From UBA4742 sp002403895 (GTDB lineage: Bacteria; Actinomycetota; Acidimicrobiia; Acidimicrobiales; Acidimicrobilacustridaceae): a DNA stretch of 64,000 bases. The stretch lies in contig DAISGD010000010.1 in the NCBI GenBank assembly GCA_036823295.1, forward strand, positions 9,235 through 73,234. Direction: 5' to 3'. The translations under genes and the position numbers were made by a program. The notes beneath the pieces are model-generated. The model did not search any database, was not told the DNA's origin, and worked only from the letters and a program-made list of their open reading frames with translations. This document shows positions 51,929 through 60,009 of this stretch, in pieces (position 1 is the first letter of the stretch; every line of letters starts with the position of its first letter).

Positions 51929-52845
51929 GTGTCCTCCCCGACCTGGTCGTCGGGCCCGGCGTCGGACCGTGTGTCCAAATGGGGCTTGGCCCCGATCTGC
52001 ACCCGGGTGCTGACGCCGCTGCCCTCCTGCTCGTCACCAAAACCCTCGAGGGTGACCTCGGTACCGGGCCGCAGACCCAGCTCGGTCGCCGCCGAGACGC
52101 GATCCACTACCACCGAGAGCAAGCCGTAAGAGTCCACCACCAGGCCGATCTCGCCGGGGCCGATCTCGCCGTAGGTGGTGGCGCGCTTGGCGGTGCGCCG
52201 CTCGTCGCCGAATCGCACCGACACCCGATCACCGAACTCCTCGATGTCGGACGGGTCGACGTTGAGCTGGGCGTTACCGTAGCCGTCGACCCACAGGACC
52301 TCGGCGGCCAGGGCACCGTCCTCGTCGAGGTGGCTGATGGGCAACACCCCCGGCATGAGCCCGGCTGGGTCGATGACGTTGCCCAGTTCGAGCAGGTCCA
52401 CCCCTAAGCAGAGATGGGCCGCGGCGGGAGCGAACACATCACGCCCCGCGAACGTTGGGCCCGGGGCGGGGAGCTGGTAGTTCTTGTTGGCCAACTCGAT
52501 GGCCCGGGTGGCGCCGCCGACGAGGGCCACGGCCGGAGCCAGCAGCCCATTGTCCGGCCCGATGAGCACGGAGATCCCGTCGCCGACCTCCACCGCGATT
52601 GCCCGCCGCTCGCCGCCCACCCCGGGGTCGACCACGGCCAGCACCACACCGGGGCAGAGGTACTGGGCGCTGCGGGCCAGCGTGAGGCCCCCGGCCCGGA
52701 CGTCGTAGGCGGGGATCTCATGGGTCACGTCCACCACCGCCACCTCAGGGCTGAGGGAGCGGATGACGGACTTCACCACGCCCACGAACTCGTCCCGATG
52801 GCCGTAATCGGACAGGAAGGAGATGGTGTCGTAGCGCAGAGCCAT
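51925..52845 (-). CDS. SAM hydroxide adenosyltransferase (DUF62, chlorinase/fluorinase family)
   Basis: A 306-residue protein that hydrolyses SAM to adenosine and methionine; relatives make fluorinated or chlorinated adenosine. Start MALRYDTISFLSDYGHRDEF, then VVDVTHEIPAYDVRAGGLTL, VLAVVDPGVGGERRAIAVEV, LIGPDNGLLAPAVAL and TFAGRDVFAPAAAHLC with the Asp/Arg/His triad region. There is no fluorinase insert, so the hydrolase activity is expected. A 29-residue membrane peptide follows by translational coupling. Confidence 0.92.
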   Translation of the reverse strand: MALRYDTISFLSDYGHRDEFVGVVKSVIRSLSPEVAVVDVTHEIPAYDVRAGGLTLARSAQYLCPGVVLAVVDPGVGGERRAIAVEVGDGISVLIGPDNGLLAPAVALVGGATRAIELANKNYQLPAPGPTFAGRDVFAPAAAHLCLGVDLLELGNVIDPAGLMPGVLPISHLDEDGALAAEVLWVDGYGNAQLNVDPSDIEEFGDRVSVRFGDERRTAKRATTYGEIGPGEIGLVVDSYGLLSVVVDRVSAATELGLRPGTEVTLEGFGDEQEGSGVSTRVQIGAKPHLDTRSDAGPDDQVGEDT

Positions 52846-52883
52846 GGGTTGGTGACGCTACCGCTAGCCCGTCCTCGAGCGGA

Positions 52884-52927
52884 TTCTGGCGACGATTAGG
52901 TGCCCCACGGGGGACAAAATCGTCGCC
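52884..52927. repeat. Dispersed hairpin repeat, family 1, copy 3
   Basis: GGCGACGAT (52888-52896) and ATCGTCGCC (52919-52927) are perfect inverted repeats; the left flank TTCTGGCG matches copy 2. The body has TAGGTGCCCC and GGGGGACA. It lies between the proC end and the SAM hydroxide adenosyltransferase start, so it can terminate proC transcription. Confidence 0.75.
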
Positions 52928-52981
52928 GGGGCGGGGAGGGAAGGGAAGGGGAGCGCGTGGACCGTGGGAGAACCGGGGAAC

Positions 52982-53767
52982 TCAGGCCAGTTCGGCCGAG
53001 CGGTCGCGAGCCGCCACGACCGCGGCGATGAAGGCGGCGCGGGTGGCCCGGTCCTCCAGCGCCCGCAGGCCGGCGGCAGTGGTGCCACCCGGTGAAGTCA
53101 CGGCCGCCCGCAACTGGGCTGGGTCGTCCCCGGTCTCGGCCAGCAGGCGGGCGGAGCCCAGCAGGGTCTGGACAGCCAGGTCGGTGCTCACATCACGGGC
53201 CAGTCCCACCAGCACACCCGCCTCGATGAGGGCCTCGGCCACCAGGAACACGTACGCCGGACCCGAGCCCGACAGGCCGGTCACCGCGTCGAGCTGGGCC
53301 TCCGAGACCCGGACCACGATGCCCACCGCGCCGAGCACGGCCTCGGCCCAGTCCAGATCGGCGGCGACGGCATGGGTGCCGCCGGCGATGGCCGCCGCTC
53401 CGGCTCCGACGAGCGCTGGGGTGTTGGGCATGGCCCGCACCACGGGCACGCCCGACCCCAGCGCGAATTCGAGCCGATCGAGGGTCACCCCGGCGGCGAT
53501 CGACAGCACCCGCCCGACGTCGAGACCGGCCAGGGCGTGGCAGGCCTCTTCGATCTGGTGGGGCTTGACGGCCAGGACGACCCCGTCGCCCCCGCGGGGC
53601 TCGTCGGTCACCGTCAGGCCGGGGTAGCGGGCCGCCAACTCGTCGCGGCGGGAGGGGACCGGCTCGACCACGGCGAGCTCGGACGCGGTGGCCCACCCCG
53701 ATCCGATGAGCCCACCCAGCAGGGCCTCCCCCATGCGTCCACCGCCGACCATCACCAGTCGTGTCAT
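52982..53767 (-). CDS. proC: Pyrroline-5-carboxylate reductase
   Basis: A 261-residue enzyme for the last step of proline synthesis. N-terminal Rossmann LVMVGGGRMGEALLGGLIGS, then VVLAVKPHQIEEACHALAGL, VVRAMPNTPALVGAGAAAIA and the signature GLSGSGPAYVFLVAEALIEA plus VTSPGGTTAAGLRALED. Close to mshA and heme genes, it recalls the mycobacterial order. About 250 bp upstream are free of genes. Confidence 0.95.
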   Translation of the reverse strand: MTRLVMVGGGRMGEALLGGLIGSGWATASELAVVEPVPSRRDELAARYPGLTVTDEPRGGDGVVLAVKPHQIEEACHALAGLDVGRVLSIAAGVTLDRLEFALGSGVPVVRAMPNTPALVGAGAAAIAGGTHAVAADLDWAEAVLGAVGIVVRVSEAQLDAVTGLSGSGPAYVFLVAEALIEAGVLVGLARDVSTDLAVQTLLGSARLLAETGDDPAQLRAAVTSPGGTTAAGLRALEDRATRAAFIAAVVAARDRSAELA

Positions 53768-54023
53768 GGCCGGACCCTACCCCTGGGGCCGTCTCCCATC
53801 GGCCCCGGTTCGCCGGCCCGTCGCCACGGTACGGTCGAGTCACCGGCGGAGTCGGCCCCCGCCCCGCGCACGGGGGCGACGAGGACGGGGCGGGAGCTGA
53901 CGTTCCACGACTCGGTTCCACTCCGCCGACACACCTTCCCCGATGCGTGCAACCGGTGACTCCGAGCCGGACACACTTTGCCATCGGATGAAGGGAAAAG
54001 CAATGAAAGTCAAGAAGAAGTCG

Positions 54024-54488
54024 TCAAGAGGTGAAGGCGCTGGCGTAGCCGATGCGCATCGCCGGGCGGAAGAACTGCTCCACCCAGGCGTAGACCGACC
54101 CGAGAATCCGGTCCAGCTCGCCCTCGTCGATGGCCCCGGCACCGATCTGACCCACCAGAAAGACGGCATCCTCGGCACCGATGGCGAACGCCGCCCCGTA
54201 CAGCCTGAGGTTCCGGCGCAACAGGTGCTCGTAGAACTCGGCGTGGTTCTCGATCGGAGCCGGCATCACATAGGTCTCGTAGTGCAGGGTGCGCTGGCCG
54301 AGGGTGAACCAGATCGTGAAGGTCTCCTTCTGCTCACCTCGCAGCCGGACGTACCACCGCCGCTCCCCTTGCTCACCCTGATCGACCGCGGCCACCACCG
54401 GGTTCTCGACCAGCTCCCCCGCCAGCCAGGTGTCGATGCGCGCCTCGAGTCGGTCGAGTTCGTCCGGCGTGAGAATCTCGTCGGCCAT
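54024..54488 (-). CDS. YbjN-domain protein (mshA neighbour, Rv0487-like)
   Basis: A 154-residue protein with alpha/beta pattern of the YbjN/type III chaperone-like fold: WYVRLRGEQKETFTIWFTLG, TLHYETYVMPAPIENHAEFY, RRNLRLYGAAFAIGAEDAVF and LDRILGSVYAWVEQFFRPAM. From memory mycobacteria have a YbjN protein next to mshA (Rv0487 after Rv0486); the same order here supports the call. Function uncertain, perhaps a small regulatory or chaperone protein. Confidence 0.85.
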   Translation of the reverse strand: MADEILTPDELDRLEARIDTWLAGELVENPVVAAVDQGEQGERRWYVRLRGEQKETFTIWFTLGQRTLHYETYVMPAPIENHAEFYEHLLRRNLRLYGAAFAIGAEDAVFLVGQIGAGAIDEGELDRILGSVYAWVEQFFRPAMRIGYASAFTS

Positions 54489-54513
54489 GGTCAGCGATCG
54501 CCGCCGCGAGGCG

Positions 54514-55731
54514 TCACGAGCACTCGACCAGCGCTCGGGCGGTGAGGTCGCCGTAGAGCCGGCGGAGGCGGGCGGCGGTGGTCGACCAGGTGTAGCGCCG
54601 GGCCCGCGTCGCTGCGGCAATAGCCATGTCGGCCGCCAAGTCGGGCGAGTCCAGGATCTTGGCCAGAGCAGCGGCGTAGTCCGCCGGGTTCCGACTGTCC
54701 ACCAGGAAGCCGGTCTGGCCATGGTCGATCAGGGTGCTGAGCCCACCGACGTCGGCGGCCACGACCGGGGTGCCGCAGGCGCCGGCCTCGAGGGCAACCA
54801 GTCCGAACGACTCCGAGCGGCTGGGCACGATGCAGGCATCGGCCGCCCGGTAATACGTCGAGAGCAGGTGGTGGGGTTGGGGCTCGACGAAGCGCACTTG
54901 GTCAGACAATCCGAGCTCGTCGACCAGGCCTCGCACGCGGACCTGCTCGGCTGGTCCGTCCTGCCCGCTGGCGCCGCCCACGATCAACAACCGGGCATTG
55001 GGGTGCGAGCCGGTCAGCTCTGCCAGCGACCGCACGGCGACGTCCGCGCCCTTGAGGGGCTGGATCCGGCCGACGAACAGCAGCACCGGGTGGTCACCCA
55101 GACCGAGCGCTTGGCGGGCGCCGCGGCGGTCGCCCGGCGAGAAGAAAGCGTGGTCCACGCCGGGCGGCACGATTTCGATGCGTTGGGGGTCGGCGCCGTA
55201 CAGCTCGACGAGTTGGTGCACCTCGGCCCGACACGACGCGAGGATGGCGTCAGAGCAGGCGATGACCTCGGTTTCGGCATCGACCCGGCGGTCGGGCTCG
55301 GGGTCGCCGGTCTCGGCCTTCACCCTGGCCAGAGTGTGGAAGGTGGAGACCAGGGGCAGGGACAGCTCGTGTTTGAGCCGGTGGCCAGCCAGGCCCGACA
55401 GCCAGTAGTTGGCGTGGATGGCGTCGGTGTCGCCCGTCTCGCGCAGATGGTGACCCACCCACTCGGTGTACTCGTCCACAACCTCGGGCAGCTTCTCCTT
55501 GACAAGATCCGCCGGCCCGGCGGGCACGTGCACCACCCGGAACCCAGGCTCGACGTCGACCACGTCCGGCAGATCGTCTCGCCAGCGCCGCACGTAGACG
55601 TCAGAGCGGACCCCGGCCTGGGCCAGGGCGGACACCAGCTCACGCACATAGACGTTCATACCTCCGCTGTCGCCGGCGCCCGGTTGGGCCAGCGGGGAGG
55701 TATGGAGAGAGAGGACAGCCAAGGAACGCAC
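54514..55731 (-). CDS. mshA: D-inositol-3-phosphate glycosyltransferase MshA
   Basis: A 405-residue GT4 retaining glycosyltransferase, first enzyme of mycothiol synthesis; it joins GlcNAc to inositol 3-phosphate. Opening LHTSPLAQPGAGDSGGMNVY then VRELVSALAQAG is the MshA signature. Later VGRIQPLKGADVAVRSLAEL, PSRSESFGLVALEAGACGTP show the donor site. A YbjN protein follows and an XRE regulator precedes. GTG start. Confidence 0.94.
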   Translation of the reverse strand: MRSLAVLSLHTSPLAQPGAGDSGGMNVYVRELVSALAQAGVRSDVYVRRWRDDLPDVVDVEPGFRVVHVPAGPADLVKEKLPEVVDEYTEWVGHHLRETGDTDAIHANYWLSGLAGHRLKHELSLPLVSTFHTLARVKAETGDPEPDRRVDAETEVIACSDAILASCRAEVHQLVELYGADPQRIEIVPPGVDHAFFSPGDRRGARQALGLGDHPVLLFVGRIQPLKGADVAVRSLAELTGSHPNARLLIVGGASGQDGPAEQVRVRGLVDELGLSDQVRFVEPQPHHLLSTYYRAADACIVPSRSESFGLVALEAGACGTPVVAADVGGLSTLIDHGQTGFLVDSRNPADYAAALAKILDSPDLAADMAIAAATRARRYTWSTTAARLRRLYGDLTARALVECS

Positions 55732-55738
55732 GAGACTC

Positions 55739-56116
55739 CTAACGCTCAGCGACGGCGGGGGATTCCGCCCGCTCGTGCTCGGCGCGGAATGACCGGTAAA
55801 TGCTCACCAGCGCCCGCTTCTGCTCCTCGTCCAGGAACGGGTCGCGATGGATCTCCGTCACGAGGTCAGGTCCGTCGGCACGGGGCTCGAGGATCCCGGC
55901 CCGGATGTACAGGGTCTCGGCCGAGATGGACAGCGCCCGGGCGATCTGCTGCAGGATTTCGGCCGACGGGTGGCGCAATCCCCGCTCGATCTGGCTGAGA
56001 TACGGGTTGGAGATGCCCGACAGCTCCGACAGCTTGCGCAGGGACAGCTCACCGATGCGCCGCTGCTCACGGATGAACTCACCCAGGTCAGGGGCTTTGA
56101 CGCCGTCGTTGGACAC
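55739..56116 (-). CDS. XRE-family helix-turn-helix regulator
   Basis: A 125-residue protein. The helix-turn-helix is FIREQRRIGELSLRKLSELS then GISNPYLSQIERGLRHPSAE, followed by ILQQIARALSISAETLYIRAG and a charged C-terminal helix. It lies 7 nt before mshA on the same strand and may control it. The start is GTG 56116 or TTG 56119. Confidence 0.88.
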   Translation of the reverse strand: MSNDGVKAPDLGEFIREQRRIGELSLRKLSELSGISNPYLSQIERGLRHPSAEILQQIARALSISAETLYIRAGILEPRADGPDLVTEIHRDPFLDEEQKRALVSIYRSFRAEHERAESPAVAER

Positions 56117-56447
56117 CAACCCAGGTTAGGAGCATTCGCCGCCCGATCGTCCACCGCGGGCGGCGGTGGCGTTCTCCATGTCGCCGGGACCACGTTGGTC
56201 AGACACCAGGTCAAAAAAATGTGCACCAGGCAGGATCGTTTTCGATCTCACCGGCGATTGCTACTACAAAGGACCGTCAGTCCGGATCCCATCCGGGATC
56301 CATCGTCATGGGAATGCGTTGATCCTCCGGCCTCAGATGGTCGCTTCGCCGGTGGGGAGCGAGTAGCGAAACCGTCCCTCCAAACCGCTCGATCGTGCAT
56401 CGCCTCCCGAGGCGGCGCAGGCCGAGCCGTTCTCTGGAACAGGAGCG
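56117..56447. other. Gene-free intergenic region between an XRE gene and the LPXTG-like gene
   Basis: No coding frame is convincing. A short hairpin GGATCCC-ATCC-GGGATCC is at 56284-56301. The region probably holds the divergent promoters of the XRE/mshA operon and the surface-protein gene. AGGAG stands just before the ATG at 56448. Confidence 0.5.
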
Positions 56448-57573
56448 ATGGCTACGAACTCAAGCAGGATGCAAGCAGGAGAGGCCCGGACCCGCCGACG
56501 CAAGATGCTGGTTGGCGCGTTGGCCGTGCTCGGAGGGCTCTGCCTCTTGGCGACCCTCCCATTTGCCGGCGGCGCCTCCGCCAGCGACGGCGGAACGATC
56601 GCTCTGCACAACAATACCGCCGAGCCTGGCCAGGACTGCCCTCCCGGCGGTGTCTTCTGGCACTTCGTCTTTGCACCGAACGACGGCTCCACCGCCTTCG
56701 TGAGCATCACCCTGAACCTGGGCACCGAGACGATCACCTTCTCGGGCGCGCAGATCATCCCGAACGGTGGGCAGACCGACAACGTGTTCGTGGCCGTCCC
56801 GGCCGGACATCTGCTCACCGACCTTCAGGTCGCCGGTTCGTCAGCCACCTATTCGGGGGCGACCCCGACGCAATTCAACCTGAGCAGCATCTGCCAGGGC
56901 GGCGGCACGACCACAACCACCGCGCCGGGAACCACCACAACCACCGCGCCGGGAACCACCACAACCACCGCGCCGGGAACCACCACAANNNNNNNNNNNN
57001 NNNNNNNNNNNNNNNNNNNNNNNNNNNNNNNNNNNNNNNNNNNNNNNNNNNNNNNNNNNNNNNNNNNNNNNNNNNNNNNNNNNNNNNNCCACCGCGCCGG
57101 GAACCACCACGACGGCATCGGTCCTCGGTGCAACCCTTGTGCGGCAATCGACGACCTCGGTGCCTGGCGCGACTGTGCTGGGAGCACAGCAGACCCGGCT
57201 GCCAGTCACCGGCACCAACGTCACCCTGCTCGGCTCGGTGGGCGCCCTGCTCATCGGCGGCGGCGTCGCCCTCATGCTGACTGGACGTCGCCTCGTCTGG
57301 GCCCTGGCACTGGGGGAAGACGGGGGAGGGGTCGCGAAGGTCGATCACCGGCTCGTCGGCCCGGAGGTGCTCGTCCTCAATCGGGTGCGGTACAAGACCC
57401 TCGGTATAGACGCGGTTTGTCCCCCGGACGAGCACACCCATGGCTTGGCCGAACTGGCGACTGCCTTGGCCGAACTGGCGACCCGGGTCGACCGTGCCAC
57501 TCCCGCGGACGTGGCCGGTTTGGTCCGCCAGGCGGCGGCTCGACGGTTAGGCGGGGGCCGACTCGACGGTTAG
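56448..57573 (+). CDS. LPXTG-like surface protein with TTTTTAPG repeats, interrupted by a 100-N gap
   Basis: A signal-anchor (about residues 20-43) is followed by an exported beta-rich domain (TIALHNNTAEPGQDCPPGGV, SITLNLGTETITFSGAQII), then TTTTTAPG tandem repeats of 24 bp each. The gap 56989-57088 lies inside the repeats. After it comes QQTRLPVTG, a hydrophobic helix and TGRR, the order of a sortase anchor. But about 100 more residues (LVWALALGEDGGG... to HTHGLAELATALAELATRV) follow, which is unusual. If the gap is a multiple of 24 bp, the frame is unbroken. Confidence 0.7.
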
Positions 57574-57584
57574 GCGGGGGCCGA
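57539..57584. repeat. 23-bp tandem duplication at the end of the surface-protein gene
   Basis: CTCGACGGTTAGGCGGGGGC plus CGA is repeated twice head to tail (57539-57561 and 57562-57584). Because 23 is not a multiple of 3, the second TTAG is read as the stop codon TAG. A smaller direct repeat TTGGCCGAACTGGCGAC lies about 90 bp upstream. CCGACTCG and CGAGTCGG near it can pair. Confidence 0.7.
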
Positions 57585-57589
57585 GTCGG

Positions 57590-58120
57590 TTAACTCAGCA
57601 ATGAGTCGACCGAGGCTTCCCCGGTGCGGTAGCGGCGGGTCAGCTCGGCCTGCAGGGCATCGATGCACTCGAAGTAGGCCTGGCGCCGGTCCGAAACTCG
57701 CTCCTCGAACAGCTCGAGGCGGGCCTGGAGTTGGACGAGCGCCGCGGCGTCGAGGTTCACTACGTCGGAGATCACGCCCCCACCCAACAGCTCGTTGAGC
57801 TCCGCGCTGAGCTCGGGGTCGACGAGGGTCGGCTCGAGCGACTGGGAGAGGCGGCCCACTCCCGCGGGGCGGGGCCCGTCCGCCAGGATGCCAGGGAGCT
57901 CCTCGATGAGCGTGGCCCGGTCACCCAACCCCCCGACCTCGCGCCGGACGAGCTCGCGGTTGACGATGTCGAGCGGCCCTTGGGCCATGCGTCGAAGGTA
58001 CGACAGCCCGGTCTCGACCTCGACGCACTCGGCCCGCATCTCGCGGATCTCCTCGATGGGGCGGCCTTCGAGGTCCACCAGGTAGTCGCTGCTCAGCATG
58101 CGATCGGCATCGGCGGTCAT
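57590..58120 (-). CDS. RsiG-like anti-sigma protein with tandem c-di-GMP-binding motifs
   Basis: A 176-residue helical protein. Residues 36-51 (ETGLSYLRRMAQGPLD) fit exactly the c-di-GMP motif E(X)3S(X)2R(X)3Q(X)3D of RsiG, the anti-sigma factor that holds WhiG. A second helix has E139, S143, R146, F150, D154: the same motif with Q changed to F. Streptomyces RsiG uses two such helices. LEGRPIEEIREMRAECVEVE and LQARLELFEERVSDRRQ form the coiled coil. It would sequester a sigma factor when loaded with c-di-GMP; no sigma gene is in the window. Confidence 0.8.
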   Translation of the reverse strand: MTADADRMLSSDYLVDLEGRPIEEIREMRAECVEVETGLSYLRRMAQGPLDIVNRELVRREVGGLGDRATLIEELPGILADGPRPAGVGRLSQSLEPTLVDPELSAELNELLGGGVISDVVNLDAAALVQLQARLELFEERVSDRRQAYFECIDALQAELTRRYRTGEASVDSLLS

Positions 58121-58187
58121 GTTCGCCTCACGAAACTTGCGGTCGAAGGGGTTGGCAAAGCGTAGCGATCCCGCGGACCGACCGCGT

Positions 58188-59003
58188 TCAATGCACGAAC
58201 CCCCACAACGCCCACGTCCACAACGGGCCCACCAACAACAACGAGTCCACTCGCCGCAGGGCGGGGACGCGGGCGTCGGGCGCGGGGAGGATGGCCGTGG
58301 CCACGACCTGGCCGAGCGGACACAGAGCGGCGGCCATCCCGCCGAAGACCCAGGCGGACGCCATGTCGAACGGGGGGATGGCGAACACGCCGACGGCGAA
58401 GGTCACCACCAGCACGGCCACGATCCCGGCGATGGGGCCCTCGATGGGGGTGTTGGCCCCGGTCCCGACGAGGAAGTCACCGACGTCATAGGCGCACACC
58501 AACAGCACGAGCGACATGGCGGCGCCGATCTCCAGTTGGCGGATCAGCACCAACGACGCACCGGCCAGGCCGACCGGGACGGCGCACTGCACGGTCAACC
58601 CGGCATCAGCCAACATTGACAGCCGGCGGCGCTGGTCGACCCCGGCCAGCGCTAATGCCGCGAAGACCACGACGACGATGGCCAGACCGAGCGTGGCCGT
58701 GCCCACGACCGCGGCGAGCGGCAAGGCCAGGGCCCCCACCCCGGCGACGATCCGGTTGGGCCGGCGACCCACCCGGCGCCAGGCCGCCGCCGTCTGCGAA
58801 CCAGCGGCGCCGGTCACCGCAGCCAGCACGAGACAGACGGCCCATGCCCCCAGAGCGACAGCGCCGACGAGCACCACGACCCACACCAGCCCCAGTCGCA
58901 CTCGGGGACCGTCGAGGTCGTACCCACCGACCAGGCCGCGGGCCAACGAACGGCTCAGGGATTGACGAGACGCCGGCCGCGACCGCGCCGAGGTCTCGGT
59001 CAT
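58188..59003 (-). CDS. Divergent CdsA-like (phosphatidate cytidylyltransferase-type) membrane protein
   Basis: A 271-residue protein with about seven transmembrane helices. The C-terminal part CPLGQVVATAILPAPDARVP then ALRRVDSLLLVGPLWTWALW resembles the end of CTP transferases (the D.DS element), but the usual GD..ES..KR part is not obvious. It may be a divergent or inactive CDP-diacylglycerol synthase. ATG 59003 overlaps the MoaD stop (ATGA), so the two are coupled. Confidence 0.55.
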   Translation of the reverse strand: MTETSARSRPASRQSLSRSLARGLVGGYDLDGPRVRLGLVWVVVLVGAVALGAWAVCLVLAAVTGAAGSQTAAAWRRVGRRPNRIVAGVGALALPLAAVVGTATLGLAIVVVVFAALALAGVDQRRRLSMLADAGLTVQCAVPVGLAGASLVLIRQLEIGAAMSLVLLVCAYDVGDFLVGTGANTPIEGPIAGIVAVLVVTFAVGVFAIPPFDMASAWVFGGMAAALCPLGQVVATAILPAPDARVPALRRVDSLLLVGPLWTWALWGFVH

Positions 59004-59242
59004 GCGCCACCGCCCGACACCGGCGGCAAGACGGCCACCTCGTCGGTATCGACGACGCGATCCTCCCGGTCGGCCGGTTCGCCGTTGCACCATACCTTGG
59101 CCGTGGTCAGCACCTGGGCGAATCCCTCGCCGTAGCGCTCGCACGCCACGTCCAGCACGTCGCCTACCGTTTCGCCGGGCACCAGGTCACGACCCGTCCC
59201 GGCGGCGTCTCGCGCCGCGGCGAAAAGGCGGAGCGTCGGCAC
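59000..59242 (-). CDS. MoaD/ThiS family sulfur carrier
   Basis: An 80-residue ubiquitin-like protein. TLRLFAAARDAAGTGRDLV and TDEVAVLPPVSGGGA are typical of MoaD, which carries sulfur on its C-terminal Gly-Gly for molybdopterin synthesis. Here the end is GGGA, so one extra Ala follows the Gly pair; processing would be needed or the carrier differs. GTG start. No other moa gene is nearby. The histidine phosphatase is divergent. Confidence 0.85.
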   Translation of the reverse strand: MPTLRLFAAARDAAGTGRDLVPGETVGDVLDVACERYGEGFAQVLTTAKVWCNGEPADREDRVVDTDEVAVLPPVSGGGA

Positions 59243-59350
59243 GGTTCGAGGATACCCAGCCAGTTCCGAAGCACCCAAGCGGGCCTTGATGAGCAGGCTG
59301 GACCAAGCGATGGAATCAACCAGCTTGACGGCTTGGCTACCGTGCAGCGG

Positions 59351-60007
59351 ATGACCCGCATGCTGCTTACCCGCCACGGCCAGTCGGAGTGGAACGCCGT
59401 CGGCCGGTGGCAAGGGCAGGCCGATCCCCCCTTGTCGGATCTGGGTCGCCAACAGGCCCGGCAGGCCGCCGAGCGAATCGGCTCGGTGGATGTGGTGATC
59501 GCGTCGGACCTCGAGCGGGCCTCCCACACCGCCGCCATCATCAGTGAGGCACTCGGGGTCGGGCCCGTCATCATCGAACCCGGCCTCCGTGAGCGTCACG
59601 CCGGGGAGTGGTCCGGTCTCACCCGGGCGGAGATCGAGCGGGACTGGCCCGGCTACCTCGACGCCCTTGAGCGCCCGGCCGGCTTCGAGCCCGACGACGT
59701 GCTGCTGGCTCGCACCCTCGAAGCCCTCGACCGCATCCACCTCACTTACGCCGGCGCCGAGATCCTGGTGGTGACCCACGGCGGCGTCGTCTACACCCTG
59801 GAAAAGGACGCCGGGCAACCGTTCGAGCGCCTGCCCAACCTGGGGTCGCGCTGGCTCGTCCACCGCGGCGACCGCGTCGAGTTGGGCGATCGGATCCTCC
59901 TGATCGACGAGCAGGACCCGGCCCAGCCACCCGGTCCGGCCGCAGAGGCGGAGCAACGCCATACCCCCCGCCGCGCCGGCCGCCGAGCCGACGACGAACG
60001 GGTCTGA
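59351..60007 (+). CDS. Histidine phosphatase family protein (phosphoglycerate mutase-like)
   Basis: A 218-residue enzyme with the phosphohistidine motif MLLTRHGQSEWNAVGRWQGQ, then IASDLERASHTAAII, the acid residue in LRERHAGEWSGLTRAEIE and the second His in ILVVTHGGVVYTLE. The family includes phosphoglycerate mutases and phosphatases of sugars, nucleotides and cobalamin precursors; which one is not visible. A basic tail follows. Confidence 0.9.
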   Translation: MTRMLLTRHGQSEWNAVGRWQGQADPPLSDLGRQQARQAAERIGSVDVVIASDLERASHTAAIISEALGVGPVIIEPGLRERHAGEWSGLTRAEIERDWPGYLDALERPAGFEPDDVLLARTLEALDRIHLTYAGAEILVVTHGGVVYTLEKDAGQPFERLPNLGSRWLVHRGDRVELGDRILLIDEQDPAQPPGPAAEAEQRHTPRRAGRRADDERV

Positions 60008-60009
60008 CG

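Noticed and set aside
51925..52845. Protein considered as a fluorinase
   Set aside because: It lacks the fluorinase-specific insertion as far as can be seen; the common hydrolase form fits better.
53943..54060. Lys-rich plus-strand frame (MKVKKKSSRG...) upstream of proC considered as the small ribosomal protein bS22
   Set aside because: It does not match the Lys/Arg pattern of that protein and runs on into the shadow of the YbjN gene.
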